Part shown: one piece after another, positions 39,662 to 48,326 of the stretch
Numbering within the stretch: the first letter of the stretch is position 1
Layout: every line of letters begins with the position of its first letter
From: Thecamonas trahens ATCC 50062
Lineage: Eukaryota > Apusozoa > Apusomonadida > Apusomonadidae
Direction of reading: 5' to 3'
Assembly (NCBI RefSeq): GCF_000142905.1
Contig: NW_013657669.1
Span: 412,708-476,707, forward strand
Length of the DNA: 64,000 bases
Position numbers and translations under genes: made by a program
Notes under the pieces: model-generated
The model's input: only the letters and a program-made list of their open reading frames with translations
What the model was told of the DNA's origin: nothing
The model's database searches: none

Positions 39662-42600
39662 ATGCAGCACACGCCTGACCGGTTCCGGGCTCCGCTGCGA
39701 ACGCCATCGGCGCATGCCACCCGGGCTGCGCGGGAGCGGCGGACGCGGGTGCGGGCGCTGTCGAGCCAGGCCGAGACACGGTCGGCGCGGCTGACGGCGG
39801 CTTCGGGAAGGCTAGTGACGAACAGAGGTGGAGGGGGCTCGCGGAGCAGTGGGCAGGGTGCAAGGGGGGGCAGGGGTGGCTTTCCGTTGTCGCCCATGCC
39901 GCCGCTCCGTCCGTTTGGCTCGGCGCTCGATAGCAGCTCGTTTGCGTCGCGGCGGGCGACGGTGCGGGCGGCGAGCCCGCCTCGGGCTGGCGAGTGGCGC
40001 AAGCCACGAACGACGACGACAACGTCGTCACTGGCTATGATCTCGCTCTCATTGGACGAGCCGCGGGCATCGCCACTGATGGGCGCGACCAGTGGTGCGC
40101 GAGCAAGAGCGCGGACGCGCGGCGCGCTGTCGAGCGTGGCGATCAGCTCGCCGTCGCCGCTGCTTTCAGATGCGTTTCTCTCGGGTGCGCTGCGGCGGCA
40201 GCCGTGGCCAGCACGGGTGACAGCGCCCGATGCTGAGCCTGCCGCGCTTCCAAGTGACGATGCGGGCGATCCGTACGAGTATGTGTATGAGTACTCGGGC
40301 GACGGGGCGGCAGAAGTGCCCGAAGTTGTGGTCCTTGCGAGCACCCACGACGGCGTAGAGCGGACAGTTTCAAGCTTGTCGATGCGGTCTGACGACGGAT
40401 CAGCAATGACCGCGGTGGAGAACGAGCGGAAGCGAAGCATGCCGTCGCGGACTGGCTCGTTGTCGTCGGTCCAGCTGGCGGACGGGCGGTCAGGCAAGCC
40501 GTCGCGACTTGCGCGTGACGCGCTGGCGGTCTCGGCCTCGCCACGGGCGATTTCAGACTCGTCGTCTGGCTCGACACCGTATGCCGACGACGAGTGTGGG
40601 GTGAGCGGCGATGGGGTGAGCATGTCTGCGGTGTCGACGCCGCGGGTGGTGCGATCGCCATCGCGGTCGCTGGAGCGCGATCGCATCGAGGCTCTCGAAG
40701 GTAAGCTCGAGCTTCCGTTGTTTCGGTCTGGAAGCAGTTTAGGGCTTCGCCGCGGACGCTCCGACTCTTTGGCAGTGCTACCAGGATCACACGAAGAAGA
40801 GCAGCTTCTCTCTGCTGCTTCGTTTGCGGCGTCGTCGGAGCAGGCGTTCCGATCATCGCCGCCAACCGCGGTGCGGCCTAAAACGGACGCATCGCGGCCG
40901 ACTTCGCCGCTGGGACGGTCGGCGTCGGCGTCGGCCCTACCGTCGCCCAAGGCACAAATGGAATCGGGGCTCGGGCCTGGACCTGCGTCCGCGCCTGCGC
41001 CGCCGCCGCTGCCTCCGCCGCAGCTTATGGCGAGCTCCGAGTCCGGGTGGACGCTGGCTGTGCGGCGGGCGCTGCAGCACCGGTTGTGGATATGGATCAT
41101 GGCGTTTCTTGCGCTGTATGCAATTGTCATCGACGACGTGCTTGTAGTGGCTGCGGTGGGCGGTGATGACGTGGGCAAGGGCATTGTGCTTGGCGCCCAA
41201 ATTGTGTCCGTGGTGGTGGGGCTAGTGTTTTGTGGCGAGCTGGCGGCGCGGGCGAGCGCGCTACGCGGCAGCTATGTGGTGTCACTTGAGTTTGCGGCCG
41301 ACGTAGCGGTGGTGGTCTCGTTTGTGCCCGAGGTTGCGTCGCTCATTGCTGGCGAGGACGTGGTGGCGCTGGCGCTTGTGGGGCGGACGTCGCTGCCAGA
41401 GCTACAAGCGGGAGCGGCGGCGCGTGGGGCTGCGGCGATTTTGCGGGTCGTTCGGCTCGTGCGTGTGCTCAAACTGCGAGTCCTGTTTGCAGCAGTGACG
41501 GCATCGACGCTGACAGCGATTGCCAACGCGCTGTCGGATCCCTCGTCAGGCGGCGAGGCGTCGGCGATTGTGGTGCTGACGGGCGAGGGCAGCGAGAGCG
41601 GATCCGGGTCGTCGGACGCGTCGCGGGCAACGCATCGGCTTGTGGAGCGCGCCGGCATCCAGATATCTGTGGCGCTGGTTGTCCTCATTGCGGCGGTGCT
41701 CTGCCTCGTCCATGGGGCCAACCTCTCGCTGGAGGGCTCGCTCTCTGCTGTGGGCGACGCACATGCTGTGGCCGGACTGGAGCAGCTCACGCTTGCGGTG
41801 AGCGGGGCAAGCTCGGCGTCCGGGTACGCGCGTGCGGTAGATGCGTATGTGGCGAGGTTTGCGGGCTCGGGCTCAGGCTCGGGGGCGGCGGCTGCGGGCT
41901 TTTCGCTCGCGCCGCGCCTCTTGGTGGTGAGTGTGGACGGCCGGCTGCTGGCGGGGAGTAGCCAGAAGGTGTCCCCGCTGCGGGAGCTGTTCGTAGAGGC
42001 TGTGGGTGTGGGTGGCGGGCGGGCGTACTTTGACGTCTCGACGGCAGAGCGGGTCAAGGCCGGAACGCACTTGCTTCTGCTTTTGGTCTTCCTCGGCTTT
42101 CTCACCGGCATCAACCGAAGCCTCGCATTGTATGCCGAGCGGCTGGTGACCGAGGCGATTGCGCGGATCTCACTCATTATCTACCACCTGACCCGGCACT
42201 GGCAGCACAAGCAAGACGCACTGACAGCGTCAGCTGACAACCTCGCAGGACGGTCCAAGAGCAAGGCGCCGCTGGTGCTGCGGCAGGTGATTGCCTCGAT
42301 CGAGCAGGCTGCAGACGAGCAAGCGTCGACGTCGGTCGATCTGCGGGCCAAGTCGCGGTTGGCAACGGTGAAGGAGAATCGGCTGTCTGCGGCGCTGGCG
42401 GTGACGAACCGCGAGCTGGCGCGGGCGAACCCCAAGTTCTGGTATCCTCCGGCGCCGGTCTTTCCGATTGGCGTCCTCGACGAGCGGTTCCTCCGACTGA
42501 CGGTGGACTCGCGTGGGATGAAGGTGGTCGACGCCGGTGCCAAGTTTGCGCTGGTGGCATACCTGACATCGCCGCGGCACAAAGATCGCGAGTATGAGCG

Positions 42601-43861
42601 TGCGTTTCTCACCACGTTCCGACTCTTCATGGAGCCGGCGGAGCTTGTCGATCTGCTCATCCTCGAGTTTTGCTTTCTCCCGGACCAGAGCGAGGTGGCC
42701 GCGGTCGACTTTGACTTTGAGGACTGGGAGGTGTCCGAGCAGACGCCCAAGCAGACTCGGGTCATTCTGGTTGTGGAGAAGTGGCTGCGGCTAGCGTTTG
42801 AGCGCGACTTTGTGCCGGACACGCCACAGAGCGAGAGCGCCAGTGGAAGCCTGAGCGACTCGGACAACACGAGCAGCAGGAGCAGCGTGGCCAGCCGGGC
42901 GAGCGGAGATACGAGTCGGTCTGAGGCGATGGAACGCCTCACGCACTTTCTTTCGCTGCTGGTGGCGTCGTCGCGGCACGCGGCGGCGGCGCGGATCGGG
43001 ACCTGGGTAGAGAAGCAGCTCAAGGGGCTCAACGACGGTGAGGCCTCCCCAAGCAAGGGCAGCCTGGGCACGCCACGATCACCAGCGCCGGTGGGCAACT
43101 TGTCGGTGAGCGTGGACGTCGACAGCGTGTCTGTGGTCGAGCTCGGGCGGCAGCTCTGCTTGGTGGAGCACAAGCTGTATTCTGCGATCAAGCCGTTTGA
43201 GCTTGTAGTGAGCTCGGGCAAGGTCAAGGGCCGGGCCGGGGTGGGCACTGCAGCACTCAAGGCCTCTTTCGACCACTTTAACAAGGTCGGGCTCTTTGTG
43301 CAGGCGGCAATCGTGTATGCGCCGACGGCCAAGGCGCGGTTGGCGCGGCTGCGCAAGTTCATCGAGCTCCTCTCGTTCTTCATCGAGGAGCACAACTACA
43401 ACGGGGTGATGGAGGTGCTCGGGGGGCTCTCGTCGGTGGCGGTTGCGCGGCTCAAGCGGCTGTGGAGCAAGCTCGACTCGAGCTCCGCCGAGACGTTCAA
43501 CTCGATCAAGACCATCATGTCGGCGTCCAAGTCGTACAAGTCGTACCGGTCGCTGGTAGGCTCGCTCGACGAGGCCACGCCTGTCGTTCCGTTCCTCGGC
43601 GTCTACCTCTCGGACCTGGTGTTCCTCCTGCAGGGCAACGACGGCGAGACCGACGACGGCCTCGTTGCCTTTCAGCGCTCGTACCACTTGACGGGAGCGG
43701 TGACGGCTGCACTGCGGTGGCAGAGCAATCGGTACTCGTTCATCAAAGTGCCCACGATTTCCCGGGTCTGGAACGTGGATGCGCAGGATTTGGACGTGTC
43801 CGAGGATGCACTGTACGAGGCATCGCTTGTGCTTGAGCCGCGGCAGGCTCGGCGGCGGTGA
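39662..43861 (+). CDS. Membrane RasGEF with voltage-sensor-like domain
   Basis: 1399 residues. About 470 disordered Ser/Arg-rich residues precede a helical bundle that looks like an ion-channel voltage sensor: S1 (about 477-500), S2 (505-530, VFCGELAARA), S3 (538-562, FAADVAVVVSFVPE) and S4 (RVVRLVRVLKLR, with R595, R598, R601, K604 in every third place). Two further TMs (about 664-690 and 800-822) flank a lumenal loop of about 110 residues. The cytosolic part has a REM-like region (about 951-1023) and a RasGEF/CDC25 domain (about 1153-1393), with LGRQLCLVEHKLYSAIKP and VPFLGVYLSDLVFL as signature stretches. It should activate Ras-family GTPases at a membrane. The ATG at 39662 may not be the true start. 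Confidence 0.85.
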   Translation: MQHTPDRFRAPLRTPSAHATRAARERRTRVRALSSQAETRSARLTAASGRLVTNRGGGGSRSSGQGARGGRGGFPLSPMPPLRPFGSALDSSSFASRRATVRAASPPRAGEWRKPRTTTTTSSLAMISLSLDEPRASPLMGATSGARARARTRGALSSVAISSPSPLLSDAFLSGALRRQPWPARVTAPDAEPAALPSDDAGDPYEYVYEYSGDGAAEVPEVVVLASTHDGVERTVSSLSMRSDDGSAMTAVENERKRSMPSRTGSLSSVQLADGRSGKPSRLARDALAVSASPRAISDSSSGSTPYADDECGVSGDGVSMSAVSTPRVVRSPSRSLERDRIEALEGKLELPLFRSGSSLGLRRGRSDSLAVLPGSHEEEQLLSAASFAASSEQAFRSSPPTAVRPKTDASRPTSPLGRSASASALPSPKAQMESGLGPGPASAPAPPPLPPPQLMASSESGWTLAVRRALQHRLWIWIMAFLALYAIVIDDVLVVAAVGGDDVGKGIVLGAQIVSVVVGLVFCGELAARASALRGSYVVSLEFAADVAVVVSFVPEVASLIAGEDVVALALVGRTSLPELQAGAAARGAAAILRVVRLVRVLKLRVLFAAVTASTLTAIANALSDPSSGGEASAIVVLTGEGSESGSGSSDASRATHRLVERAGIQISVALVVLIAAVLCLVHGANLSLEGSLSAVGDAHAVAGLEQLTLAVSGASSASGYARAVDAYVARFAGSGSGSGAAAAGFSLAPRLLVVSVDGRLLAGSSQKVSPLRELFVEAVGVGGGRAYFDVSTAERVKAGTHLLLLLVFLGFLTGINRSLALYAERLVTEAIARISLIIYHLTRHWQHKQDALTASADNLAGRSKSKAPLVLRQVIASIEQAADEQASTSVDLRAKSRLATVKENRLSAALAVTNRELARANPKFWYPPAPVFPIGVLDERFLRLTVDSRGMKVVDAGAKFALVAYLTSPRHKDREYERAFLTTFRLFMEPAELVDLLILEFCFLPDQSEVAAVDFDFEDWEVSEQTPKQTRVILVVEKWLRLAFERDFVPDTPQSESASGSLSDSDNTSSRSSVASRASGDTSRSEAMERLTHFLSLLVASSRHAAAARIGTWVEKQLKGLNDGEASPSKGSLGTPRSPAPVGNLSVSVDVDSVSVVELGRQLCLVEHKLYSAIKPFELVVSSGKVKGRAGVGTAALKASFDHFNKVGLFVQAAIVYAPTAKARLARLRKFIELLSFFIEEHNYNGVMEVLGGLSSVAVARLKRLWSKLDSSSAETFNSIKTIMSASKSYKSYRSLVGSLDEATPVVPFLGVYLSDLVFLLQGNDGETDDGLVAFQRSYHLTGAVTAALRWQSNRYSFIKVPTISRVWNVDAQDLDVSEDALYEASLVLEPRQARRR

Positions 43862-43934
43862 CGGGCTCGGTTTGCGGTGGCATTAACAGAAATCGACACC
43901 TGTCTGTACGCAGTAGCAGAGCGTGGCAGAAGGA

Positions 43935-44981
43935 ATGTCTGCTGGCGAGGGAGAGTACCGGCATGTGCTTGTGGCGTACGACCGGAGCAGCCATGCCCAT
44001 GAGGCACTGGTGTACTATGTGAAGACTTTGTGTATGTATTGAGGAGGGGGAGGGGGGGGGGGGGGGGGGAGGAGGAGGGGGAGGGGGAGGGGACGACTTA
44101 TGCATGGACGGTGGCTGGGTGTGGTCGGGACAATCGGGACGGTGCCAGTCAACGAGGCGTCGGATCGGATTTCACTGGTGACAGTGGCCAAGAAGGATTC
44201 GGATGAAGAGGCGGCACGTATGGCACTGGCGCAGGGGCGGGCGACGTTGGTGGAGCTGGGCGTGGGCGAGGAGAGTATCGAGGACGATGTGCTGGCGACT
44301 GGGGCGGTGGCGGAGGCTGTGGTCGAGGCTGCCGAGGCAAGGGCCTGCGATCTGCTGGTGGTTGGCGCGCGCGGGCGCGGCAAGGTCGCGCGGTTCTTCC
44401 TCGGCTCTGTCTCGACGTATGTGGTGTATCACGCGAGCGCGCCTGTGCTTGTAGTCAAGTCTGGTGTGGTGGCACGCCTCCGTGAGGAGCATCCCGAGTG
44501 GGGGCCCAAGGTGGCGGAGAGCACCTCGATCCTTTGTTGTCTGGATGGGTCGGCTGCGGCGGATGCGGCATTCAATGCAGCGCTGGTGGCTGCGCGCGGG
44601 CGCGAGGTCATTCTCTTTACGGTTGTCGAGCCGATGCGCGAGGTGCCCGGCGACTCGGGCGAGGAGGGCAGCAGCGAGGTCCGCGAAGTCCTCCTCTCCA
44701 TCCACCAGCGCAAGCTCGATGCCGCCGAGGCGCTGCTGAAGCAGTACGAGGAACGCGCGCGTGACATCACCGACTCGGTCAAGGCGTACGTTGCCGTCGG
44801 TGATGCGCGTGACATGGTCACACGCACTGTCGACGCTGCCGCTACCGACATCATCACCCTCGGCGCCTCGGGCAAGACCGGTGAGAACGTGCCGCTCACC
44901 ATCGGCTCAGTCGCCACCCACGTTCTACATGCCGTCAACGTCTCGGCTGTCCTCATCTGCCAGCCGACGCGACAGGAGTAA
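43935..44981 (+). CDS. Tandem universal stress protein (USP) domain protein
   Basis: Exons 43935-44031 and 44149-44981, 309 residues. Two USP domains (about 8-125 and 145-303). Domain 1 starts HVLVAYDRSSHAHEAL and carries the ATP-binding signature G-x2-G-x9-G-S in GARGRGKVARFFLGS; domain 2 starts ILCCLDGSAAADAAF and has GASGKTGENVPLTIGS. USP domains with this motif bind ATP and act in stress responses in bacteria, plants and protists. Splicing is required to give the first beta strand and helix and yields a natural junction (VKTL-F-NEASD). The stop is 20 bp from the convergent PIAS gene. Confidence 0.88.
44032..44148 (+). other. G-rich intron of the USP gene
   Basis: 117 bp, phase 1. It starts GTATGT, contains an 18-G run (44052-44069) plus (GGA) tracts, and ends GGTGCCAG. 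It lacks a pyrimidine tract, unlike the CT-rich introns elsewhere in the window. Confidence 0.75.
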
Positions 44982-45001
44982 AGGAGCCAGTACGAGGCGG
45001 G

Positions 45002-46933
45002 CTAGCAAAAGTCGTCGTCGTCATCCGACGAGAGCACAATCAGATTGGCGTCGTCGTCGGGGAGAATTGGCTTGGCCGAGAGGAGCCGAGCAGCCTTGGT
45101 CGGGCGCTCGCCGGCAGCAGTGCCGGCTGGGCGCTTGTGGGAGGAGGATGGCTGCTGCGCAGCGGGGGCGGGTGGGAGTGGCTGTGAAGTGGCTGGGTGA
45201 AGTGATGCAACTGGTCGAGGCGGGGCAGTGGTGGGAGTCGGCCGGCCGCTCCGCAGAGCCACCAGCGTCGGGTGGTCGTTGATGACAGGGACCGGCGCAG
45301 AGCAGGCGGCGTCAGCAAAGACAATGCCGACGGCGTTGAAGTACACAGTGTCAAGCAGGCCGTCGTCATCGTCATCGTCATCATCATCGTCCGAGGCCGA
45401 GCCCGAGCCCGAGCCCGGGCCGGGGGTGGTCGCACAAGCAGCCGGCAGGTTGAGCGATGGCGCGAGTGCCGGGTCGGCGGTGAGGTCGAGGAGTAGGCGC
45501 ATGAGCGGATCGACGGCAAGGTTCTCGACAGGAAGGTCGACCTTGCACACCGCGCACCGCCACTGATTGGCGACGCCGTTCATGGCGAGGTAGGATTCGA
45601 GATCGTAGGCCTGAAAGTGGCGGCAGGCGCGGCCGCGGACCGGTGTGGTCATGCGGGTGAAGGAGAGCGGACAGGTGAGGGCGACCGGAAGCGAGTCCTG
45701 GGTCACGCCCGACGAGGCCGACGAGACAAAGATGTCCATGATGGCGCCAAAAGCGGCATGGAGGTCCATCCAGGGGCGGGCGTGGACGATGTGAGCGGCG
45801 AGCATGCGCTGCGAAATGGTCCGCTTGGCAAGGACTGTGTAGAGGTAGCCGCAGGTGCAGTGCTGGCTCGAGATGGTGATGGTGTTGGAGGCGCGGAGGT
45901 GCGGAAGAAGATCGAGCTCGGCCGCGCCAGCAGCAGCGGTCTCGAGCCAGTGCCCGTTGACGGCGACGGCGATGTCAGCGCCGGGCGGCCAGGTGTGGAT
46001 GCGCTTGGCGTCACGCCGATGGTAGGCGCGGAGGACAATGGAGAAGACCGGATCGTCGCCACGGGCGGTGAGCGCGGCGTTGGCCTGGCGCAGGATGTTG
46101 AGCGAAGTCGACGGCGCAATGGTGATGGTGTAAGTTGCCGACGAGCCAGCGCGCGAGTGCCGAAGGTCGATGGGCGCAAGGAGCGGCGGTGCGATGCAAG
46201 TGGAGAAGACCGAGCCGTTGCAGTACTCGCGGGTCGTGTCGCTGTAGGGCTGGACGACGCGAAGGAGGGCGTCGACGTTGGTCGGCGTCACCCGCGAGGC
46301 AAACGGGATGTCCAGGAACAGGCCCTCGTACAGCGTGCCGGACTCGATGCTGAAAGGCGCCTGGCGGAGCTTGGCCATCGCCGATGGCGGCGTCTCTGCG
46401 CCGACCTCCCAGCCGAGCGGAAGCCGCGGCGAGTGCCTTGCCTCTTCGGCTTGACGCCACCAGGCGGCAGCGGCGGCAGCAGCCGCCTCGCGAGCAGTGC
46501 TGATTGGTGGCGGACGGGGGCGGGCGGAGGCGACGGTTGTTGAGCTTGATGCCTCCGTCGATCCGGCAGGAGCGGCGACCGAGGCAAAGGCGGCGGCGAT
46601 GTTGTCGAGTTCCTTGGACTGCTTGGCGCCGAGGAGCGGGCGGAGGCGGGCAGAGGCGAGATCCGAGATGAGCGGAAGCGAGGCGAGGGAGGGAGACGAC
46701 GGTGGGAGGAGGACAGCGGCCTTGGCCAGGGCCTGGAGTGCGGCAACGAGTGCCATGTGGATCTTGCGCTTGCGTACGGTGGCCAGGTCGTCGAGGAGCG
46801 GTGAGGCGAGGACGCGGGCCAGGTCGGCAAAGGCCGAGGAGGGGTCACCGCCTCCACCCTCGACAGTCGCAGCCCGCGCCGCCTGCTTGGCTGCCCTGAG
46901 GCGGGCAAAGACCTCGCCGACCGGGTCGCCCAT
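45002..46933 (-). CDS. PIAS/Siz-type SUMO E3 ligase (SP-RING)
   Basis: 643 residues from the ATG at 46933. The SP-RING (about 421-465) reads LTCPLSFTRMTTPVRG, then CRHFQAYDLESYL, then WRCAVCK, matching the PIAS/Siz MIZ finger. A PINIT-like region (about 95-360) precedes it. The C terminus (about 630-643) is NLIVLSSDDDDDF, an acidic SUMO-interacting motif in the same position as in PIAS proteins, after an Asp-rich stretch. No clear N-terminal SAP domain is visible. It should transfer SUMO from the E2 to nuclear targets. The frame is open upstream through the 13-bp minisatellite, but that is not credible protein. Confidence 0.9.
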   Translation of the reverse strand: MGDPVGEVFARLRAAKQAARAATVEGGGGDPSSAFADLARVLASPLLDDLATVRKRKIHMALVAALQALAKAAVLLPPSSPSLASLPLISDLASARLRPLLGAKQSKELDNIAAAFASVAAPAGSTEASSSTTVASARPRPPPISTAREAAAAAAAAWWRQAEEARHSPRLPLGWEVGAETPPSAMAKLRQAPFSIESGTLYEGLFLDIPFASRVTPTNVDALLRVVQPYSDTTREYCNGSVFSTCIAPPLLAPIDLRHSRAGSSATYTITIAPSTSLNILRQANAALTARGDDPVFSIVLRAYHRRDAKRIHTWPPGADIAVAVNGHWLETAAAGAAELDLLPHLRASNTITISSQHCTCGYLYTVLAKRTISQRMLAAHIVHARPWMDLHAAFGAIMDIFVSSASSGVTQDSLPVALTCPLSFTRMTTPVRGRACRHFQAYDLESYLAMNGVANQWRCAVCKVDLPVENLAVDPLMRLLLDLTADPALAPSLNLPAACATTPGPGSGSGSASDDDDDDDDDDGLLDTVYFNAVGIVFADAACSAPVPVINDHPTLVALRSGRPTPTTAPPRPVASLHPATSQPLPPAPAAQQPSSSHKRPAGTAAGERPTKAARLLSAKPILPDDDANLIVLSSDDDDDFC

Positions 46934-47411
46934 AGTGTGGCCTGGGGTGGAGTGGGGTGGAGTGGAAGTGCTGGCTGTCTTGGCGAGGAGGGGGGGAGAG
47001 GGGGGGTACCAGCGAGCACAAGCAAGGAGGGCCGCCACCACCGACTGCCACCATCGACTGCCACCATCGACTGCCACCATCGACTGCCACCATCGACTGC
47101 CACCATCGACTGCCACCATCGACTGCCACCATCGACTGCCACCATCGACTGCCACCATCGACTGCCACCATCGACTGCCGCCACCAACCACCATCAACCA
47201 CCACCAACCACCACCAACCACCACCAACCACCATCAACCACCATCAACCACCATCAACCACTGGCATGTTGGCATAATGCTATGTCGTCGACTGGCATTC
47301 GGACGAAGATGGGTACGGAATGACCGGCGACAGACACCACCAACTGGTGACTGCCACAGAGGACGACAGCCGCAGAGGTCGACACCCGACTCTCCACACC
47401 AGAACAACCAA
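46934..47411. repeat. 13-bp minisatellite and CCA/AAC repeats in a divergent 5' region
   Basis: About eleven copies of a 13-bp unit (ACCATCGACTGCC) at about 47036-47178, followed by degenerate ACC/ATC-AACC repeats to about 47260. The unit rotates through all three frames with no stop, so long artificial open frames run through it on both strands. Confidence 0.93.
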
Positions 47412-47555
47412 ATGCTGTACCTCGTGACGTCGACTCTGTACAACACGTTCCTCCGCCAGACAGGCGTGCGCAAGCAGAACGCTGCTGCTTACGGCCCCTC
47501 CAAGACCCGGATGAAGTTCGACTCTGGGGCGTGCGACTTTGAGACCGATGGTTAA
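47412..47555 (+). CDS. Small hypothetical protein (47 aa)
   Basis: Open frame of 48 codons starting MLYLVTSTLYNTFLRQ and ending GACDFETDG. Codon choice is biased to G/C third positions like neighbouring genes, the sequence is not low-complexity, and the ATG follows the repeat region directly. A short amphipathic or hydrophobic start followed by a basic middle would fit a small mitochondrial inner-membrane subunit, but I recognise no family. The frame is open upstream only through repeats. Confidence 0.4.
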   Translation: MLYLVTSTLYNTFLRQTGVRKQNAAAYGPSKTRMKFDSGACDFETDG

Positions 47556-48326
47556 GCCCGAGAGAGCCGAGGGAGCCGAGGGAGCCGAGGGAGCCGACGA
47601 CGGGCTGGGCTTCCCTCCCCCCCCCACCCCCACCCCCACCTACCCCCTGGTTGGTGGTAGAGGGGGGGGGGAGGGGGGGAAAGAGGTTCCGGTGGCACTG
47701 TTCGCCATGGCTGCCTTCTGCTGTTACCTCTGCTCTGTCCTCTTGCTCTCGCCGCTTGCCATGGCCGTCCCTGGTGGTGCGGTAAACTCGGGATGAACAC
47801 TCTGTCGAACACACTTGTTGGAGAGGGGAAGGTGAAGGGGGGATGGGGTGCGCATAGCGTATAGAGCGTGTGTACACAGGGGATACAGATGGGGATGGGG
47901 GGAGGAAGGGGAGGAGAGGACAGATCGGGATATGGTCAGTGGATGTAGACGTGGGATGTAGGTTGTGGGCGATGAGCATGGAGGGGGGGGGGGGGGGGGG
48001 GGAGGGGGGTTGCGCCCAGAGAGACAGGCAAGGCGTGGCTGGGACCTGATGATGTAGAGGCCACCGCTGGTGGTGCTGTAGCTAGCTATGGACATGGTAG
48101 TTATGGTAGTTCGAGTGATCAGCACCCCTCCGCACCAGTGTTGATGGATGTGATGGCTGCGATCTCGGCCATCGTCACGATCATGGCTACCTACCATCTC
48201 CATACAATAGCCATCGCCATGACCATCACCCATCCCCACCACCATCGCCATCCCCACCCACACCACCCACACCCATCCCCACACCCACACACCCACACAC
48301 ACACCCCTCTCTCCCACACAACCACC
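47556..48326. other. Gene-poor spacer with homopolymers
   Basis: 771 bp. Contains CCC/GGG tracts around 47620-47690, a 20-G run at 47983-48002, and CA/CCA microsatellite sequence at about 48215-48305 just before ALG1. A small open frame near 47708 (hydrophobic, about 29 codons) is not supported. No RNA gene is seen. Confidence 0.7.

Noticed and set aside
39217-41184. 655-codon minus-strand open frame
   Set aside because: It lies antisense to the RasGEF N terminus, is Ser/Arg/Pro-rich without any domain, and arises from the G/C third-position bias of the real gene.
46934-47227. N-terminal G-G-S-R-W-W-Q-S repeat of the PIAS protein
   Set aside because: This is the 13-bp minisatellite read on the minus strand; the same repeat is open in other frames too.
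47707-47796. Small hydrophobic ORF of about 29 codons
   Set aside because: No supporting context or codon evidence; likely chance in the spacer before ALG1.
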